From the NCBI GenBank assembly GCA_014728115.1, contig WJME01000033.1:124001-188000 (forward strand): a DNA stretch of 64,000 nt. Reading direction: 5' to 3'. The position numbers were made by a program, and so were the translations under genes. The stretch comes from Candidatus Zhuqueibacterota bacterium (GTDB taxonomy: Bacteria > Zhuqueibacterota > Zhuqueibacteria > Residuimicrobiales > Oceaniaggregativiventaceae). This document shows positions 42,508 to 52,982 of the stretch, one piece after another. How positions within the stretch are numbered: the first letter of the stretch is position 1; each line of letters starts with the position of its first letter. The notes under the pieces are model-generated. The model did not search any database, was not told where the DNA came from, and saw only the letters and a program-made list of their open reading frames with translations.

Positions 42508-43585
42508 AAAAATGTCCTATATTTTTGAGTTCTGATACTTTATCAGTTATAACATCAGAAGTTAATTCGAGCATACATCGAAAATGATCTTTCGGGCATG
42601 AATCGGCCCCCATATGAGTGCATGGGCGACAAGGCATTTGTTCATGTTCAACAACACGGCTATTGGGGCTTACCGGATAAAATCCTAATTCCCGCGTCGT
42701 GGGGCCAAATATTGCGACAACAGGTACATTCAGGGCATCCGCGATGTGCATCAAGCCAGAGTCATTGGTTACTATAGCATTCATTCGTGCGAGAACACTC
42801 GCACTTTGCATCAGCGAGAGCTCGCCGATTAAATTAATGGCACCCGAATCTCCCAATTTTTCGATTTCTTTTCCTAAATGACGTTCTGTGGGACTTCCCA
42901 GGAGCCAGATTTGCCATCCTTCTGAACTTTTTTTTCCGGCGAGTTCTGCAAAATAGTGCACTGGCCAGCGTTTATTCGCAAACCCGGCACCCGGCACCAG
43001 GGCAAGGTGTTTTTGCTGCGCCGAAAAATTTTTCGATTGCATGAATCTGGTAACATCCCTTTCTGCATCAGGATCGAGATGAAACTCGAGATCAGAGTCT
43101 ACATCATGGACCCATTCGGCAACAGTATTGAGATATCGTCGATGCACCGGAATGATACGTTCGTAGAGATTATATTTTAAATTTATCAAGAAAAAGCGAA
43201 GCAAACGATATTTCTTATATCGGCGAACGGTTGCTTTTGAAAACAGTGTCAGATACCGTGTTCGTGGATTATTGTGAACATCGAGTATCAACTCATAATC
43301 CTGCGCTTTGATCTCCTTTTTTAATCGTTTCAAGCCCGGCCACCCCTCTTTTTTATCAACAACCCTCAACGTGTTGATATAGGGATTTGATCTCATCAGA
43401 CCAGCATATTCTTTTTTCACCACAAAATCGATGGTGGCCGAAGGAAAATGCTGCGCAAGATGTTTGAGCAGCGGCATGGTCAGCACGATATCGCCTATGG
43501 AGGATAATCGCAAAACCAAAATACGCGAAAACTCGGATTTTTCTCTGCGTGTTTTTTTTACATATCCAAACAATGATTTGCTCAT
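42479..43585 (-). CDS. Family 9 glycosyltransferase (heptosyltransferase-like)
   Basis: The 368-residue product has GT9 landmarks: ILVLRLSSIGDIVLTMPLL at the N-terminus, VPGAGFANKRWPVHYFAEL, and TNDSGLMHIADALNVPVVAIFGPT near residue 275. Such enzymes add heptose to the LPS inner core from ADP-heptose, which supports an LPS-bearing outer membrane. The start overlaps the previous gene by ATGA. A Cys cluster (CRPC and CPKDHFRC) lies near the C-terminus, as is common. Confidence 0.93.
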   Translation of the reverse strand: MSKSLFGYVKKTRREKSEFSRILVLRLSSIGDIVLTMPLLKHLAQHFPSATIDFVVKKEYAGLMRSNPYINTLRVVDKKEGWPGLKRLKKEIKAQDYELILDVHNNPRTRYLTLFSKATVRRYKKYRLLRFFLINLKYNLYERIIPVHRRYLNTVAEWVHDVDSDLEFHLDPDAERDVTRFMQSKNFSAQQKHLALVPGAGFANKRWPVHYFAELAGKKSSEGWQIWLLGSPTERHLGKEIEKLGDSGAINLIGELSLMQSASVLARMNAIVTNDSGLMHIADALNVPVVAIFGPTTRELGFYPVSPNSRVVEHEQMPCRPCTHMGADSCPKDHFRCMLELTSDVITDKVSELKNIGHFYATTGTRSG

Positions 43586-44637
43586 TTTTTTTCAAAATGA
43601 TCCAGACCGGATGTGGTAACGACATCAAGCCGGCTATTTTTCTCAGTAATAAACAGTGCCTCCACCTCTTGCCACTGATTGACAACGCTCATGCCTTGAT
43701 CAGGGCCCAAAATAAAAAGCGCGGTTGAAAGCGCATCGGCCAGTGCACATGACGGGGCGACCACGGTCACACTCGCACATTTTCTGCCGGGGTATCCGGT
43801 TTTTGGATCAAGAATATGATGATACCTCACAGAATCAAAAACAAAATAGCGCTCATAATCCCCAGAGGTCGCGACAGCCCCTTTGTCCTTTTGAAAACGT
43901 CCCAAGAATTCTCTTCGTTCCCTTGGATGACGCACATAGACACGTCGTTTACCCCGAGTCAGTTCGCCTGCGAGAGCTCTCAGATCTCCGCCGGCATCGA
44001 CTAGTGCATTTTCGATACCTGCATTTTCAAGGATTTCGATGGCCTGGTCAACGGCATATCCTTTGGCAATCCCTCCCAGGTGTAACGCGACATTGTTTTT
44101 TTTGAAATGAATGGTCGAATCCCTGAGCTCGATCCATTTCGCACCTACCAAAGCAAGGCATGAATCTATTGGATGCTGTGCTGGAACAGAAAAGGATTCG
44201 GAATACCCAAATCCCCACAAATGCATGAGGGGTGCTATTGTGACGGTAAATGCTCCTTTTGACCGCTTTTCCACCTCGAGTGCTATGGTGAGAATTTCCT
44301 GCACGGATTTGGAAAGCGTCACAAATTGTTTGGCCGCCGTTTGGTTGATATGAAATATCTCGCTCGTGCTATCAAACGATGAGGAGAGCTGCTCGATCGT
44401 CTTCATTCTGTCAATGGCCGCATCAATAGCTTCATTGATCAGAGCCGGCGGTTTTTCATCAAATACGCGGATGCTGATAAACGTATCCATCATTAAGACA
44501 GATTTCTCAATGGGATTCCATTGGGGGGTTGGCTCACAACCCTGAATAACCACATTCAAGGTGACCAACAAAGAGATTACCTTACGGCGAGAAAACGTTT
44601 TATTTATCGCGATCGACAGTAAATTTAACGAGGTCAT
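43582..44637 (-). CDS. apbE: FAD:protein FMN transferase, ApbE lipoprotein
   Basis: The 351-residue product has a lipoprotein signal with Cys34 (VIQGC). ApbE landmarks are MDTFISIRVF, FTVTIAPLMHLWGF, DAGGDLRAL and DPKTGYPGRKCASVTV, plus the metal-binding ADALSTALFILG. It attaches FMN to Thr in exported flavoproteins such as Rnf or Nqr subunits; no such target is in the window. It overlaps the polyprenyl synthase gene by 38 bases and the glycosyltransferase by 4. Confidence 0.95.
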   Translation of the reverse strand: MTSLNLLSIAINKTFSRRKVISLLVTLNVVIQGCEPTPQWNPIEKSVLMMDTFISIRVFDEKPPALINEAIDAAIDRMKTIEQLSSSFDSTSEIFHINQTAAKQFVTLSKSVQEILTIALEVEKRSKGAFTVTIAPLMHLWGFGYSESFSVPAQHPIDSCLALVGAKWIELRDSTIHFKKNNVALHLGGIAKGYAVDQAIEILENAGIENALVDAGGDLRALAGELTRGKRRVYVRHPRERREFLGRFQKDKGAVATSGDYERYFVFDSVRYHHILDPKTGYPGRKCASVTVVAPSCALADALSTALFILGPDQGMSVVNQWQEVEALFITEKNSRLDVVTTSGLDHFEKK

Positions 44638-45586
44638 CTAAAGCCTGCTTTGCATCACCCTCCGGATACGACTGCAAAATGGACAAAGCTTTGTCAGCAT
44701 AATTGGCTGCGACTTTTTTGGCATATTCGACGCCCCCGTGACTGACTGCAAATTCGACGACACGATCGAGTTGATCATCATCTTCGACGCCACCGCTCAA
44801 GATATCTCGAATCTCTTGAGAAAGCGACTCTTTGGCCAGGTTAAACGCGTATATGAGGGGTAGAGTAATTTTGCTCTCTCGAATATCACTGCCAGTTGGC
44901 TTTCCCATAGCATATCGGTTACCCACATAATCCAAAAGATCATCCTGAATCTGAAAAGCCATACCCAGATGATTGCCATAATCGCGCATCTTTTGTCTTG
45001 AATAGGGGTCATCGTTGACTGAAAAAGCACCCAGTTCACAAGCAGCACTGAAAAGTGAGGCTGTTTTTTTATATATTAAATCAAAATAGACAGATTCGGT
45101 CATTTCAAAATCGCGCGCCCGCTCTATTTGCAACAATTCGCCTTCGGTGATTTCCTTTGCGGCACGAGAAAAAACAGCCAGGACCTCATGATCCCGTATA
45201 TCAAGCATCGTCGTAAGGGTTTTTGAAAATAAAAAGTCACCGACCAAAACGGAAATTTTATTATTCCACAGGCTATTGACCGTGGGCTCTCCGCGGCGCA
45301 TATCAGAGGCATCTACGACATCATCATGGACCAGTGTCGCGGTATGTAAAAGCTCGATAACAAGTCCACATCCCAGGGTCTTGTCATTGATCTGACCGTG
45401 CAGCTTGGCACTTAGAAACAGCAAAATCGGCCGGATCCGTTTTCCTTTAAGCCCGGAGATATAATGCACGACTTGCTCAGCTAGCGGGATATCCGCATGC
45501 AAGTTATCTTTGAAAGCACTTTCAAATTCAACCAGATTCTCCTCGACCGGAGCCGCTATCGACATCATATCCACAATCTGTTCCAT
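44600..45586 (-). CDS. Polyprenyl diphosphate synthase
   Basis: ATG 45586 (MEQIVDMMSIAAPVEEN) is preferred over the longer 45640 start, whose hydrophobic first 18 residues do not fit the family. The 328-residue product has both Asp-rich motifs, DDVVD in LVHDDVVDAS and DDLLD in QIQDDLLDYVG, which bind magnesium and the allylic diphosphate. It is similar to long-chain (octaprenyl or heptaprenyl) synthases for quinone tails. Chain length is not resolved. Confidence 0.94.
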   Translation of the reverse strand: MEQIVDMMSIAAPVEENLVEFESAFKDNLHADIPLAEQVVHYISGLKGKRIRPILLFLSAKLHGQINDKTLGCGLVIELLHTATLVHDDVVDASDMRRGEPTVNSLWNNKISVLVGDFLFSKTLTTMLDIRDHEVLAVFSRAAKEITEGELLQIERARDFEMTESVYFDLIYKKTASLFSAACELGAFSVNDDPYSRQKMRDYGNHLGMAFQIQDDLLDYVGNRYAMGKPTGSDIRESKITLPLIYAFNLAKESLSQEIRDILSGGVEDDDQLDRVVEFAVSHGGVEYAKKVAANYADKALSILQSYPEGDAKQALDDLVKFTVDRDK

Positions 45587-45724
45587 CGCTAAATAGTAGA
45601 AAAGTTCAGTTAATTTAATAAAAAAGCATATTATTGTCAATACATATACATTTGGCTTTAATAGAGTTGTCCTGGGAAATCAAAACCAGCGATCTACAAA
45701 AAGCCAACGATTATTGACGATTGA

Positions 45725-47605
45725 TTATTTGTTAACATAATTCGAGTGTTGACTATTCACACTAATTGATTGCAAGAAAGTGTCTGTCGCCTTGGCGACC
45801 GGTAATTTGATGGAAAATTGTGTTCCTTTATCTTCTTTGCTCTTTACAGAAATATCACCTCCCTCACGCTTGATAATCGTATAAGAGAGATACAAGCCAA
45901 GGCCTGTCCCCCCCTGATTGCGTTTGGTTGAAAAGAATGGTGTGAAAATATGTTTTAAATTCTCTTCGGATATTCCCTTACCTGAATCGATAAAGTCTAT
46001 GGTCACCCATTGGTCATCAGGCAAGGTTCTGGTTCTGATCAGTAATTTGCCACCCTCTGGCATGGCTTGTACGGCATTGAGAATGATATTGAGAAATACC
46101 TGTTTTAAAGAATCCAGGCTAAAAAATGTTTTGGGGGTATCCTGTATTTCCTTGACAATTTCTATATTTCGGCGATTGACATCTTTTTCCAACAGATCGA
46201 GTGTTTGATCCAAGAGCTTTCTCAGATCGATACGCTCGCGCTCATAGTCGGAGTGGCGAGAAAATTGTAGCAAATTGTCTATGATAATAGATGCACGTCG
46301 TACGTTCTTTTTGATGATCGAAAGTCGATTTTCCACAGTCGCATCTTTATTTTCCAGAATCTCTTCAATCGTATATCGGGCCGTTTCGATAATATTGAGT
46401 GGATTGCGCAACTCATGCGCAATTCCCGATGACAGCAGACCGATCGATGCCAATTTTTCGGCTTTGATGAGTTGTTTTTCTATTTCTTTTTGGTCGGTTA
46501 CATCTTTGACATACTCGATTAAAAATTCCGGTTTGCCATCCAAGCCGGCCATGGGATAAGTCCAGATGTGGAATGTACGACCGTGATAAAAAATTTCCAA
46601 AAATCTGGCTTCGCCGGTAGCAAAGGTTTCCCTGGCAGGACAATTATCGCATGGTGTCGAACGATTGAACAACGCTTTGTAACATTTTTCACCGACCAGT
46701 TTTTGTGCATGCTGGGTCACTGCCTGAGCATACCGTTTATTGCCCATGATCAGATTGTGTTCACGATCCTGTACCGATATCAGGTCAGTGATGCCATCAA
46801 ACAAAGAAATCAGTCGTTGCCGGCTCAACAATAATTGCTTTTGCATTTTGAACTTTTCGCTGATATCCCTTACAAAAAGTTGTACAACTTTTTTGGGGCC
46901 AATACTCACAAGACTGGCATTGACATCAACAGGAAAAAGCCGATTATCGGAACGTACAAGAAAGATTTGATCAGAATTTGCATGACCTTTTTCCCTCAAG
47001 TCGCTGTAAAATTTGTGCCATTCTTTTAAAGATCGTTGTGAGCATAAATCCTGAAAAGGACGCTGCATCAGTTGAGTGCTTTCCAGTCCGATCAGCTCTT
47101 CTGCTCGCTTGTTCACCTGAATCATATGGAGGGAAACCGCATCGATGATAAAGATCGCAATGCTGGCCCGATCGAAAAGAGCAAAAAACCGCTGTTCACT
47201 CTGCTGCAATTGGGAAGAAAGACGCTTTTCCTTCATCGCCCTTTCAATGACACTGGGTAAAAGGTCCAAATAATCTTTACTTTTTACCAGGTAATCATAG
47301 GCTCCCTGGCGCATGGCCTGAACAGCGATACGTTCATCGCCCTGCCCTGTAACCATTATCACAGGAATGGAAATCTTTAAATCCTTGATCTTTTTCAAGG
47401 CTTGTAATCCATTCAGTCGGGGAAGATGATAGTCCAGCACCACAACATCAAAGCTCTGTTCCTGTAACAGATGTAAGCCTGACTCGGCATCATGTGCGAT
47501 AAACGATTCGATAGCAAATTCACTGCGACCGGTGATCAGCTTCATCAATCGTGCCTGTTCAGGATTATCCTCAATCAGCAGCACTTTATAGGGATCTTGG
47601 TTCAT
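45725..47605 (-). CDS. Receiver-PAS-PAS-histidine kinase
   Basis: ATG 47605 (MNQDPYKVLLIED) is used; longer frames overlap the neighbour. The 626-residue product starts with a receiver (acidic pair Glu12-Asp13, phospho-Asp58, VTGQGDE, Lys in YLVKSKD), then two PAS domains, the second with a Cys cluster (CYKALF... PCDNCPA). HisKA follows with the acceptor in SGIAHELRNPLNII, then HATPase with NAVQAMPEGG, DSGKGIS and GGTGLGL. With an N-terminal receiver it could accept phosphate from the preceding kinase and pass it on. The gap to that gene is 4 bases. Confidence 0.93.
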   Translation of the reverse strand: MNQDPYKVLLIEDNPEQARLMKLITGRSEFAIESFIAHDAESGLHLLQEQSFDVVVLDYHLPRLNGLQALKKIKDLKISIPVIMVTGQGDERIAVQAMRQGAYDYLVKSKDYLDLLPSVIERAMKEKRLSSQLQQSEQRFFALFDRASIAIFIIDAVSLHMIQVNKRAEELIGLESTQLMQRPFQDLCSQRSLKEWHKFYSDLREKGHANSDQIFLVRSDNRLFPVDVNASLVSIGPKKVVQLFVRDISEKFKMQKQLLLSRQRLISLFDGITDLISVQDREHNLIMGNKRYAQAVTQHAQKLVGEKCYKALFNRSTPCDNCPARETFATGEARFLEIFYHGRTFHIWTYPMAGLDGKPEFLIEYVKDVTDQKEIEKQLIKAEKLASIGLLSSGIAHELRNPLNIIETARYTIEEILENKDATVENRLSIIKKNVRRASIIIDNLLQFSRHSDYERERIDLRKLLDQTLDLLEKDVNRRNIEIVKEIQDTPKTFFSLDSLKQVFLNIILNAVQAMPEGGKLLIRTRTLPDDQWVTIDFIDSGKGISEENLKHIFTPFFSTKRNQGGTGLGLYLSYTIIKREGGDISVKSKEDKGTQFSIKLPVAKATDTFLQSISVNSQHSNYVNK

Positions 47606-47609
47606 ATGT

Positions 47610-49838
47610 TTATTTATCTTTTCTCGGAATGGTGAAATAAAATGTTGCCCCCTGTCCGGGCTGGCTTGTGTAACCAATCTCTCCGCCTTGCGACTGAACC
47701 GCTCGTTTGGCAATAGCCAAACCCAGACCGGTCCCTCCTGCAAAGGCCTTGCTAAAAGGTTTAAAAAGTTCTGTTTCCAATCCTGGCTCTATGCCAGGTC
47801 CATTGTCTTTGACAAGAAACTCATCATCCAAAAGACGTTTCCTGGAAGTGATTTCGATTCTTGGTTGCTCACTCTGCTTGCAAGCTTGAATGGCATTGCT
47901 AATAAGATTTCGAAAAATCTGTTGCAATGCTGTTTCCTGAACTTTAACCTGAGGCAGATCGCTTCCAACAATGACCTCGATATGGTATTTTTCTATCAGC
48001 CCATGTAGCGAGTCGAGTATTTGTCTAACAATATCACCCGAAAAGACAGACTGAACCTCTTCACCATCTCCGGACAATCGATAGTAAACCAGCAAATCTT
48101 CGATGAGTGCATCCATCACCTGGAGATTGGCCTGAATGCGTTCCTGATATTTTGTATGCATATCAAATTCATGAGCTTTTTCCTGATGCAATAGCTCAAA
48201 ATAGCTTTTTATACTGGCCAGAGGAGCTTTGAGATCATGCGCAAGGGTCCTGTTGAATTCTTGCAGCTGTGCAATTTGTTTCTGGTTGTTTTCAATTGCT
48301 TGACTGTTTAATAGCGCAGACTCTAAAACACTGACAAGAAAAGAGCCCTGTTCCTGAAAGCGTTCTTTTTGTGGGGGCGAATGAAATTGTGTCAGGATAA
48401 ACGCTCCGACACAGCGTGCATTTTTTCGCACAGGCAATAGTGCAAATCGCATTCGATCATCCATTTGGCCAGGATCGACGAGAAATTTTGCCGGATCATC
48501 GACAAAAAGGGGGTTCGGCTCTTGCACGATTTGCTGTTTCCACTCTTCGGCCCGTTCCCGATCGAGATTTTGTCGCATATTCTCTGGAAACCAGAGTTCA
48601 GTACCATCATCCACGGACCTGATGCTGCATTTATCAGCTTTGAAAAAGATCTTTAACTGATAGCAGCATTCTCGCAACATGGTTTCCATTTTTAAACAAG
48701 ACATGATAGACACCGCAACTTTTGCGAGCGGATCAGTATCTTTATGCTCTACAGACGTAGCTGAAGCAGAGCTCGTTGCCACCAACAAGCCCAAAAGAGA
48801 GGCACCGACTTTGATCCATTCATTTTCCCTGGCAGTAAAAGAGAGATCATTTTTACGTCCGATAGCCAGCGTACCATAGTAATGATCCCGGAACATAACC
48901 GGAACACTGGCATGAGCTGGCAGGCTGTAAGGCAGACGTTGTTGATCGACCCTGGAGATGACAGGTGTAGATTGTCGTTGTACCCATGCCAGTTCTTTCT
49001 CAGTATCCTGTAAAGTTACTTTTGTGGAAAATTCTGTTTTCAGACTGGGATGTGCCAGTTCGTAAAAGTCCGCTTCCATACGATCGGGTTGAAGGTGATA
49101 GAAGGAAAAATAATCAAACTCTATCTCGCTATTCAGGGTCAGTGCCAGTTGTTCGACTCCTGGTTCGATTTTTTGATAATCAAGACTCTTGATCAACTCG
49201 AGTGTCCATTTTGCCTGCTCGACATCTTTAGGATCTTTTTGGTCGTCAGAAGGCGGAGAGGAGCTCGACAATTCTTTTATAGCCATCACAGGTTTTTGCA
49301 AAGAGCCCGACAAAAGCTTTTCAAAAGGGATGGCTAAAAAAGTGGAAACAATATCAACATATCTTTTTTGTTGGATGGAAAAGGGGTCATCTTTTTTTCT
49401 GCCTGTATAAATCGCACCAAGGAGCATTTCGCCGGAAGCAATGGGTGCCAGCATTTCATGCTGCATATCTGAAAAAAGCGGTCTTTCTGCATGATTTCGC
49501 GTCAAAATGGCCAGCTTGGTGCTGAACTCATTGATCCAGCGAGAATCTTTATCAAGCGGATCAAAATATTTTTCAACAAACATTGATTTATTAAAGGCCA
49601 GTGGCGCGGAAAGAGATTCAGACACTGCATCATAAAAGATATACAAAACAATATCGAAATTCAAACGATTAAGAAAGATATCGCGTACATGATCGAGAAC
49701 CTCGTCCAAATCCTGATTGGCCGATAACGCCTTGATCAAATCATAAAGAGAATCATTGTCATGATCCAAGAGATTCATAATTACCACTAGTCTTTCAAAT
49801 ACAACGAGGTTGAGGTATGATCGTTGCGATGAGCTCAT
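47610..49838 (-). CDS. GAF-domain histidine kinase
   Basis: The start at 49838 overlaps the previous stop as ATGA; ATG 49778 is an alternative. The 742-residue protein has GAF-like sensor domains (about 20-165, 215-350 and 370-510), then HisKA with the acceptor in RTLAHDLKAPLASI and HATPase with NLISNAIQACKQ, DNGPGIEP and GGTGLGLAIAKRA. No membrane helix is seen, so it senses a cytoplasmic cue. It lies between the DHH phosphoesterase and the receiver-kinase. Confidence 0.92.
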   Translation of the reverse strand: MSSSQRSYLNLVVFERLVVIMNLLDHDNDSLYDLIKALSANQDLDEVLDHVRDIFLNRLNFDIVLYIFYDAVSESLSAPLAFNKSMFVEKYFDPLDKDSRWINEFSTKLAILTRNHAERPLFSDMQHEMLAPIASGEMLLGAIYTGRKKDDPFSIQQKRYVDIVSTFLAIPFEKLLSGSLQKPVMAIKELSSSSPPSDDQKDPKDVEQAKWTLELIKSLDYQKIEPGVEQLALTLNSEIEFDYFSFYHLQPDRMEADFYELAHPSLKTEFSTKVTLQDTEKELAWVQRQSTPVISRVDQQRLPYSLPAHASVPVMFRDHYYGTLAIGRKNDLSFTARENEWIKVGASLLGLLVATSSASATSVEHKDTDPLAKVAVSIMSCLKMETMLRECCYQLKIFFKADKCSIRSVDDGTELWFPENMRQNLDRERAEEWKQQIVQEPNPLFVDDPAKFLVDPGQMDDRMRFALLPVRKNARCVGAFILTQFHSPPQKERFQEQGSFLVSVLESALLNSQAIENNQKQIAQLQEFNRTLAHDLKAPLASIKSYFELLHQEKAHEFDMHTKYQERIQANLQVMDALIEDLLVYYRLSGDGEEVQSVFSGDIVRQILDSLHGLIEKYHIEVIVGSDLPQVKVQETALQQIFRNLISNAIQACKQSEQPRIEITSRKRLLDDEFLVKDNGPGIEPGLETELFKPFSKAFAGGTGLGLAIAKRAVQSQGGEIGYTSQPGQGATFYFTIPRKDK

Positions 49839-50821
49839 TCAAAGAGCATTTTCGCTCGTGCCAGAACACGTGGGATTGCCTCTGTAGGCGGTAAATCGAT
49901 TTTTGCTCCAGCGGCAAACTTGTGTCCTCCTCCCCCAAATTCACCAGCCAATTCATTTACAGCGAATTTTCCCTTGGAACGAAAGCTCACTTTGGTGTGA
50001 CCATTATCACTTTCAGAAAAGAGCAGACTCACCTGGACTCCATCGATGGTTCTGGGGATCTCTGAGAACCCCTCGGCTTCCCAGCGATCGGCACCTGTTT
50101 CTTTTAATAAAGATTGAGTTATGTTAAACCATGCCAGTTTTCCATCGCAGTCAAATTCAAGACCGCTATATAATTTGCCTAAAAGTCTGGCCCTGGAGAT
50201 GGATTGGCTTTCATACACCTGTAGATATATTTTTCTGAAAGGGGCCCCGCGCTGAACGAGATCAGAGGCGATGCGAAGTGTCTTGGCAGTCGTATTGGAA
50301 AAGCAAAAAGAACCGGTATCGGTCAGGAGACATGTATATAAAGCTTCCATAATAGGCATGGTTAACTCGGCTTGAAAAGCCTGGAGCAAATCGTAAACGA
50401 TCTCTCCTGTGGAACTGGCATGCTGATCAGAAATCTGAATATCACCGATCTGATCGGTCGGTATATGATGATCGATGACCGCCAAACTCATCCCGAGCTT
50501 TTGCAAATCTATACCCAGGTCTGCGAGTCGCTTCCAGTCACTGATATCGACAATAAAACCGCCTTTGATACGCTTTAATAAATCAAAATGTTTCTCACGA
50601 TCATAAATCAATATCTGATTATTGGGATCCAGAAACTGAAAAAACCTGGGAGTAGAATCACAATTGATCATGTAAACGGTTTTGTCGAGTTGCCGAAGAA
50701 AATGTGCCAGCGCAACCTGGCTGCCAATCGCATCCCCATCCGGGTTTTGGTGGGTCGTGATAAGAAATGAATCCTTATCTTTGATAAAAGATCTAATTTG
50801 ATCCCAAATGGTCTGGTGCAT
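49835..50821 (-). CDS. DHH-family phosphoesterase (NrnA-like)
   Basis: The 328-residue product has NPDGDAIGS, ADLGIDL... AVIDHHIPTD (the DHH motif) and the C-terminal DHHA1 box GGGGHKFAAGAKI. NrnA-like enzymes degrade nanoRNAs and dephosphorylate pAp; other members cleave cyclic di-nucleotides. The substrate is not clear. Its first base is the last base of the propeller gene stop codon (TAATG), so translation is coupled. Placement before two kinase genes could mean a role in signalling, or be chance. Confidence 0.93.
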   Translation of the reverse strand: MHQTIWDQIRSFIKDKDSFLITTHQNPDGDAIGSQVALAHFLRQLDKTVYMINCDSTPRFFQFLDPNNQILIYDREKHFDLLKRIKGGFIVDISDWKRLADLGIDLQKLGMSLAVIDHHIPTDQIGDIQISDQHASSTGEIVYDLLQAFQAELTMPIMEALYTCLLTDTGSFCFSNTTAKTLRIASDLVQRGAPFRKIYLQVYESQSISRARLLGKLYSGLEFDCDGKLAWFNITQSLLKETGADRWEAEGFSEIPRTIDGVQVSLLFSESDNGHTKVSFRSKGKFAVNELAGEFGGGGHKFAAGAKIDLPPTEAIPRVLARAKMLFE

Positions 50822-52968
50822 TATTTCCCTTGAGCTGTTTTTTGTACGACATTGATATTCCCAAACTCATCTTTGGCTTTGATCGCAATAAAGTTCACCT
50901 TGCCTGCCAAAGAATCGGGTATATCAACACGAAAAAATTCTTGCTTACTGTCATAAATTTTATCTTGTGGGAAAATCGTCATCCATCCCGTGGAATTGTA
51001 GCTTATCGCAGCATTTTCTATACTGTTCCAGTCATCTAAAAGATTGAACGTAACGACCTCCTCGGAAACATCAAAATTCATTAGTGCGGGGCCTGAATTA
51101 TCGATAATAAAAATATCGCTGACTTTAGAATGGGTCAACGCCTGTTCCGGATCATTCGAAAGGTGATCACACGCCGTAATGCGCAACCGATATTCTCCGT
51201 CTGGCATCTGAGAACTATCCCATGTATAGACATTGAGGGGATAATGATCTGCCAAAATATGCCAATCACGCGTATTCGCGAATTGATATTGAATCTTGAA
51301 TTGTATCGCATCAGAATTTGGATCATTAAAAAGCCAATCGACACTCCGATATCCTTTTTTGGTCATCGGAGAGGGCAAGCTTTTTGGATGCAAAAGGCCG
51401 CCCCGCTGTTTGACAGGTGCCCACGCTGTTTCCTGATCGACAATATCAGACAAGTTATAGGTTTGATCAGGTGAATGCACTATAATCGTACTGATTTGCG
51501 GAGGCAAATTCCTTTGTATATAGGAAACTGCGACTTCGCTTATCACCGGAACACCTTTATCAGGGATATCAAATTGACACTTCCATTGCAGAAAACGGGA
51601 AGCCGGGCTTTGAATTCGATACACATCTTGCACTTTTTGTACCGGTTGCCAGTCAGACCACATCTTACCGGGCTGTTCAGTGTTGCCCGAACGCGTAAAA
51701 AAGTGTACATTATTTGACGTGTTTTGACCGGAAAAAGCCAGATTTCCCCACTGGGAGAGTTCACCCGCATCAATTGATTCTGATTCAAAATTGGCTTGTT
51801 TGGCAAGCATTGGACCCACTTTATACAATCGAGCCATATTCGAAGTGGCCATGTACACAGTACCTTGATCAGAAGCCATGATATGTGTAATTTGTGATTC
51901 ATCTGCAGTAAGGATGAGTGAGAGCTCACCGTCTCTGTCTATCTGATAGAGCTTGCCCGTATTTTCACCTGCTCCTACCAAGATTTCTCCCTTTTCGTCG
52001 ACCATAAGAGATTGGATTGATTCTTTTCCCATTGTCCAAATATCAACAGCCTGGCCCAATGGATCGATTCTGAATAAACTGGTTTGGGTTTGGGCAGGCA
52101 CCAACGCTGCAGGGGGAAGAATGGATTGCGGGCTGAGTGTTATTTCCATGGATTCGGTATCCGATTCTTCATCCCGACCATTACGAGTGCTCTTGCGCAT
52201 TGTCGCGGCGCGCCTGGAAATCTCACCAAATGCAGCAACATACATTTCCTGACCATTTGTCACGATATCATGAACTTCTTCCATTTGCGTGTCAAATACA
52301 ACATAGGCATCCTGATTTTTTTCGAACTTTATCACATAACCACTTCCACTGGTGCCGGCATACAGAGTCTGATCAGAGCCAATATTGAGGCAGCGCACAT
52401 GTGTCTGGTCACTCGTATAATAAAACGTGGCCTCGCCATTGCTGGATATTTTATAGATACGTGCAGAATCACCCGTTGCGACATAAAGATTGTCCTGATC
52501 ATCGGTCACCATATCCCAAATATATTTTTCATTGGGCTCGAAATATAGCGAGGATTCATTTTCTTCGGTGAGTTGGTATACCTTGCCTTCAGGAGAGGTT
52601 GCTGCAAACAAGCGATCCTGCTGATCGATCACCAAAGCGAAAATCTGTAGTTCCTGGGCATCGAAATAGAGTGTGCTGTCGCCATCGGCGGACACTCTAT
52701 AGACCCGGCCTTCATTTCCTGTGCCAACATAGAGATTGCCTTTACTATCCCTTACAACATCCCAAATAAACGGGTCACCACTCTTAAGCAAGGAACGGGT
52801 CAGAGGGGCAGGACTGAGATGACCCTCTTTTAAAATCGAGACATTTACGGCTTTACCACGTTCAAAATCCTGAAAAGACTCGTGCGTTTGTTTTCGAGAT
52901 TTTATTGCATAGAGCTGTGCTGTTTGAAATATAAAGAGTGCAGCCATAAAAAATAAAAATTTTCGCAT
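50821..52968 (-). CDS. Exported beta-propeller protein
   Basis: ATG 52968 opens into a signal peptide (MRKFLFFMAALFIF... to LYA); a TTG start 18 bases upstream is possible. The protein has about 715 residues. The first half (about 50-370) contains repeated DxxGNLYVGTG and RVYRVSADG-type blades, like NHL/SMP-30 propellers. The second half is beta-rich, with Ig-like SPASRFLQWKCQF and MPDGEYRLRITACDHLSN segments. It lies 14 bases after the S55 peptidase gene and just before the DHH gene. Binding of another protein or of a small ligand in the periplasm is plausible. I know of no named family. Confidence 0.75.
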   Translation of the reverse strand: MRKFLFFMAALFIFQTAQLYAIKSRKQTHESFQDFERGKAVNVSILKEGHLSPAPLTRSLLKSGDPFIWDVVRDSKGNLYVGTGNEGRVYRVSADGDSTLYFDAQELQIFALVIDQQDRLFAATSPEGKVYQLTEENESSLYFEPNEKYIWDMVTDDQDNLYVATGDSARIYKISSNGEATFYYTSDQTHVRCLNIGSDQTLYAGTSGSGYVIKFEKNQDAYVVFDTQMEEVHDIVTNGQEMYVAAFGEISRRAATMRKSTRNGRDEESDTESMEITLSPQSILPPAALVPAQTQTSLFRIDPLGQAVDIWTMGKESIQSLMVDEKGEILVGAGENTGKLYQIDRDGELSLILTADESQITHIMASDQGTVYMATSNMARLYKVGPMLAKQANFESESIDAGELSQWGNLAFSGQNTSNNVHFFTRSGNTEQPGKMWSDWQPVQKVQDVYRIQSPASRFLQWKCQFDIPDKGVPVISEVAVSYIQRNLPPQISTIIVHSPDQTYNLSDIVDQETAWAPVKQRGGLLHPKSLPSPMTKKGYRSVDWLFNDPNSDAIQFKIQYQFANTRDWHILADHYPLNVYTWDSSQMPDGEYRLRITACDHLSNDPEQALTHSKVSDIFIIDNSGPALMNFDVSEEVVTFNLLDDWNSIENAAISYNSTGWMTIFPQDKIYDSKQEFFRVDIPDSLAGKVNFIAIKAKDEFGNINVVQKTAQGK

Positions 52969-52982
52969 AATCAGTGTTCCGT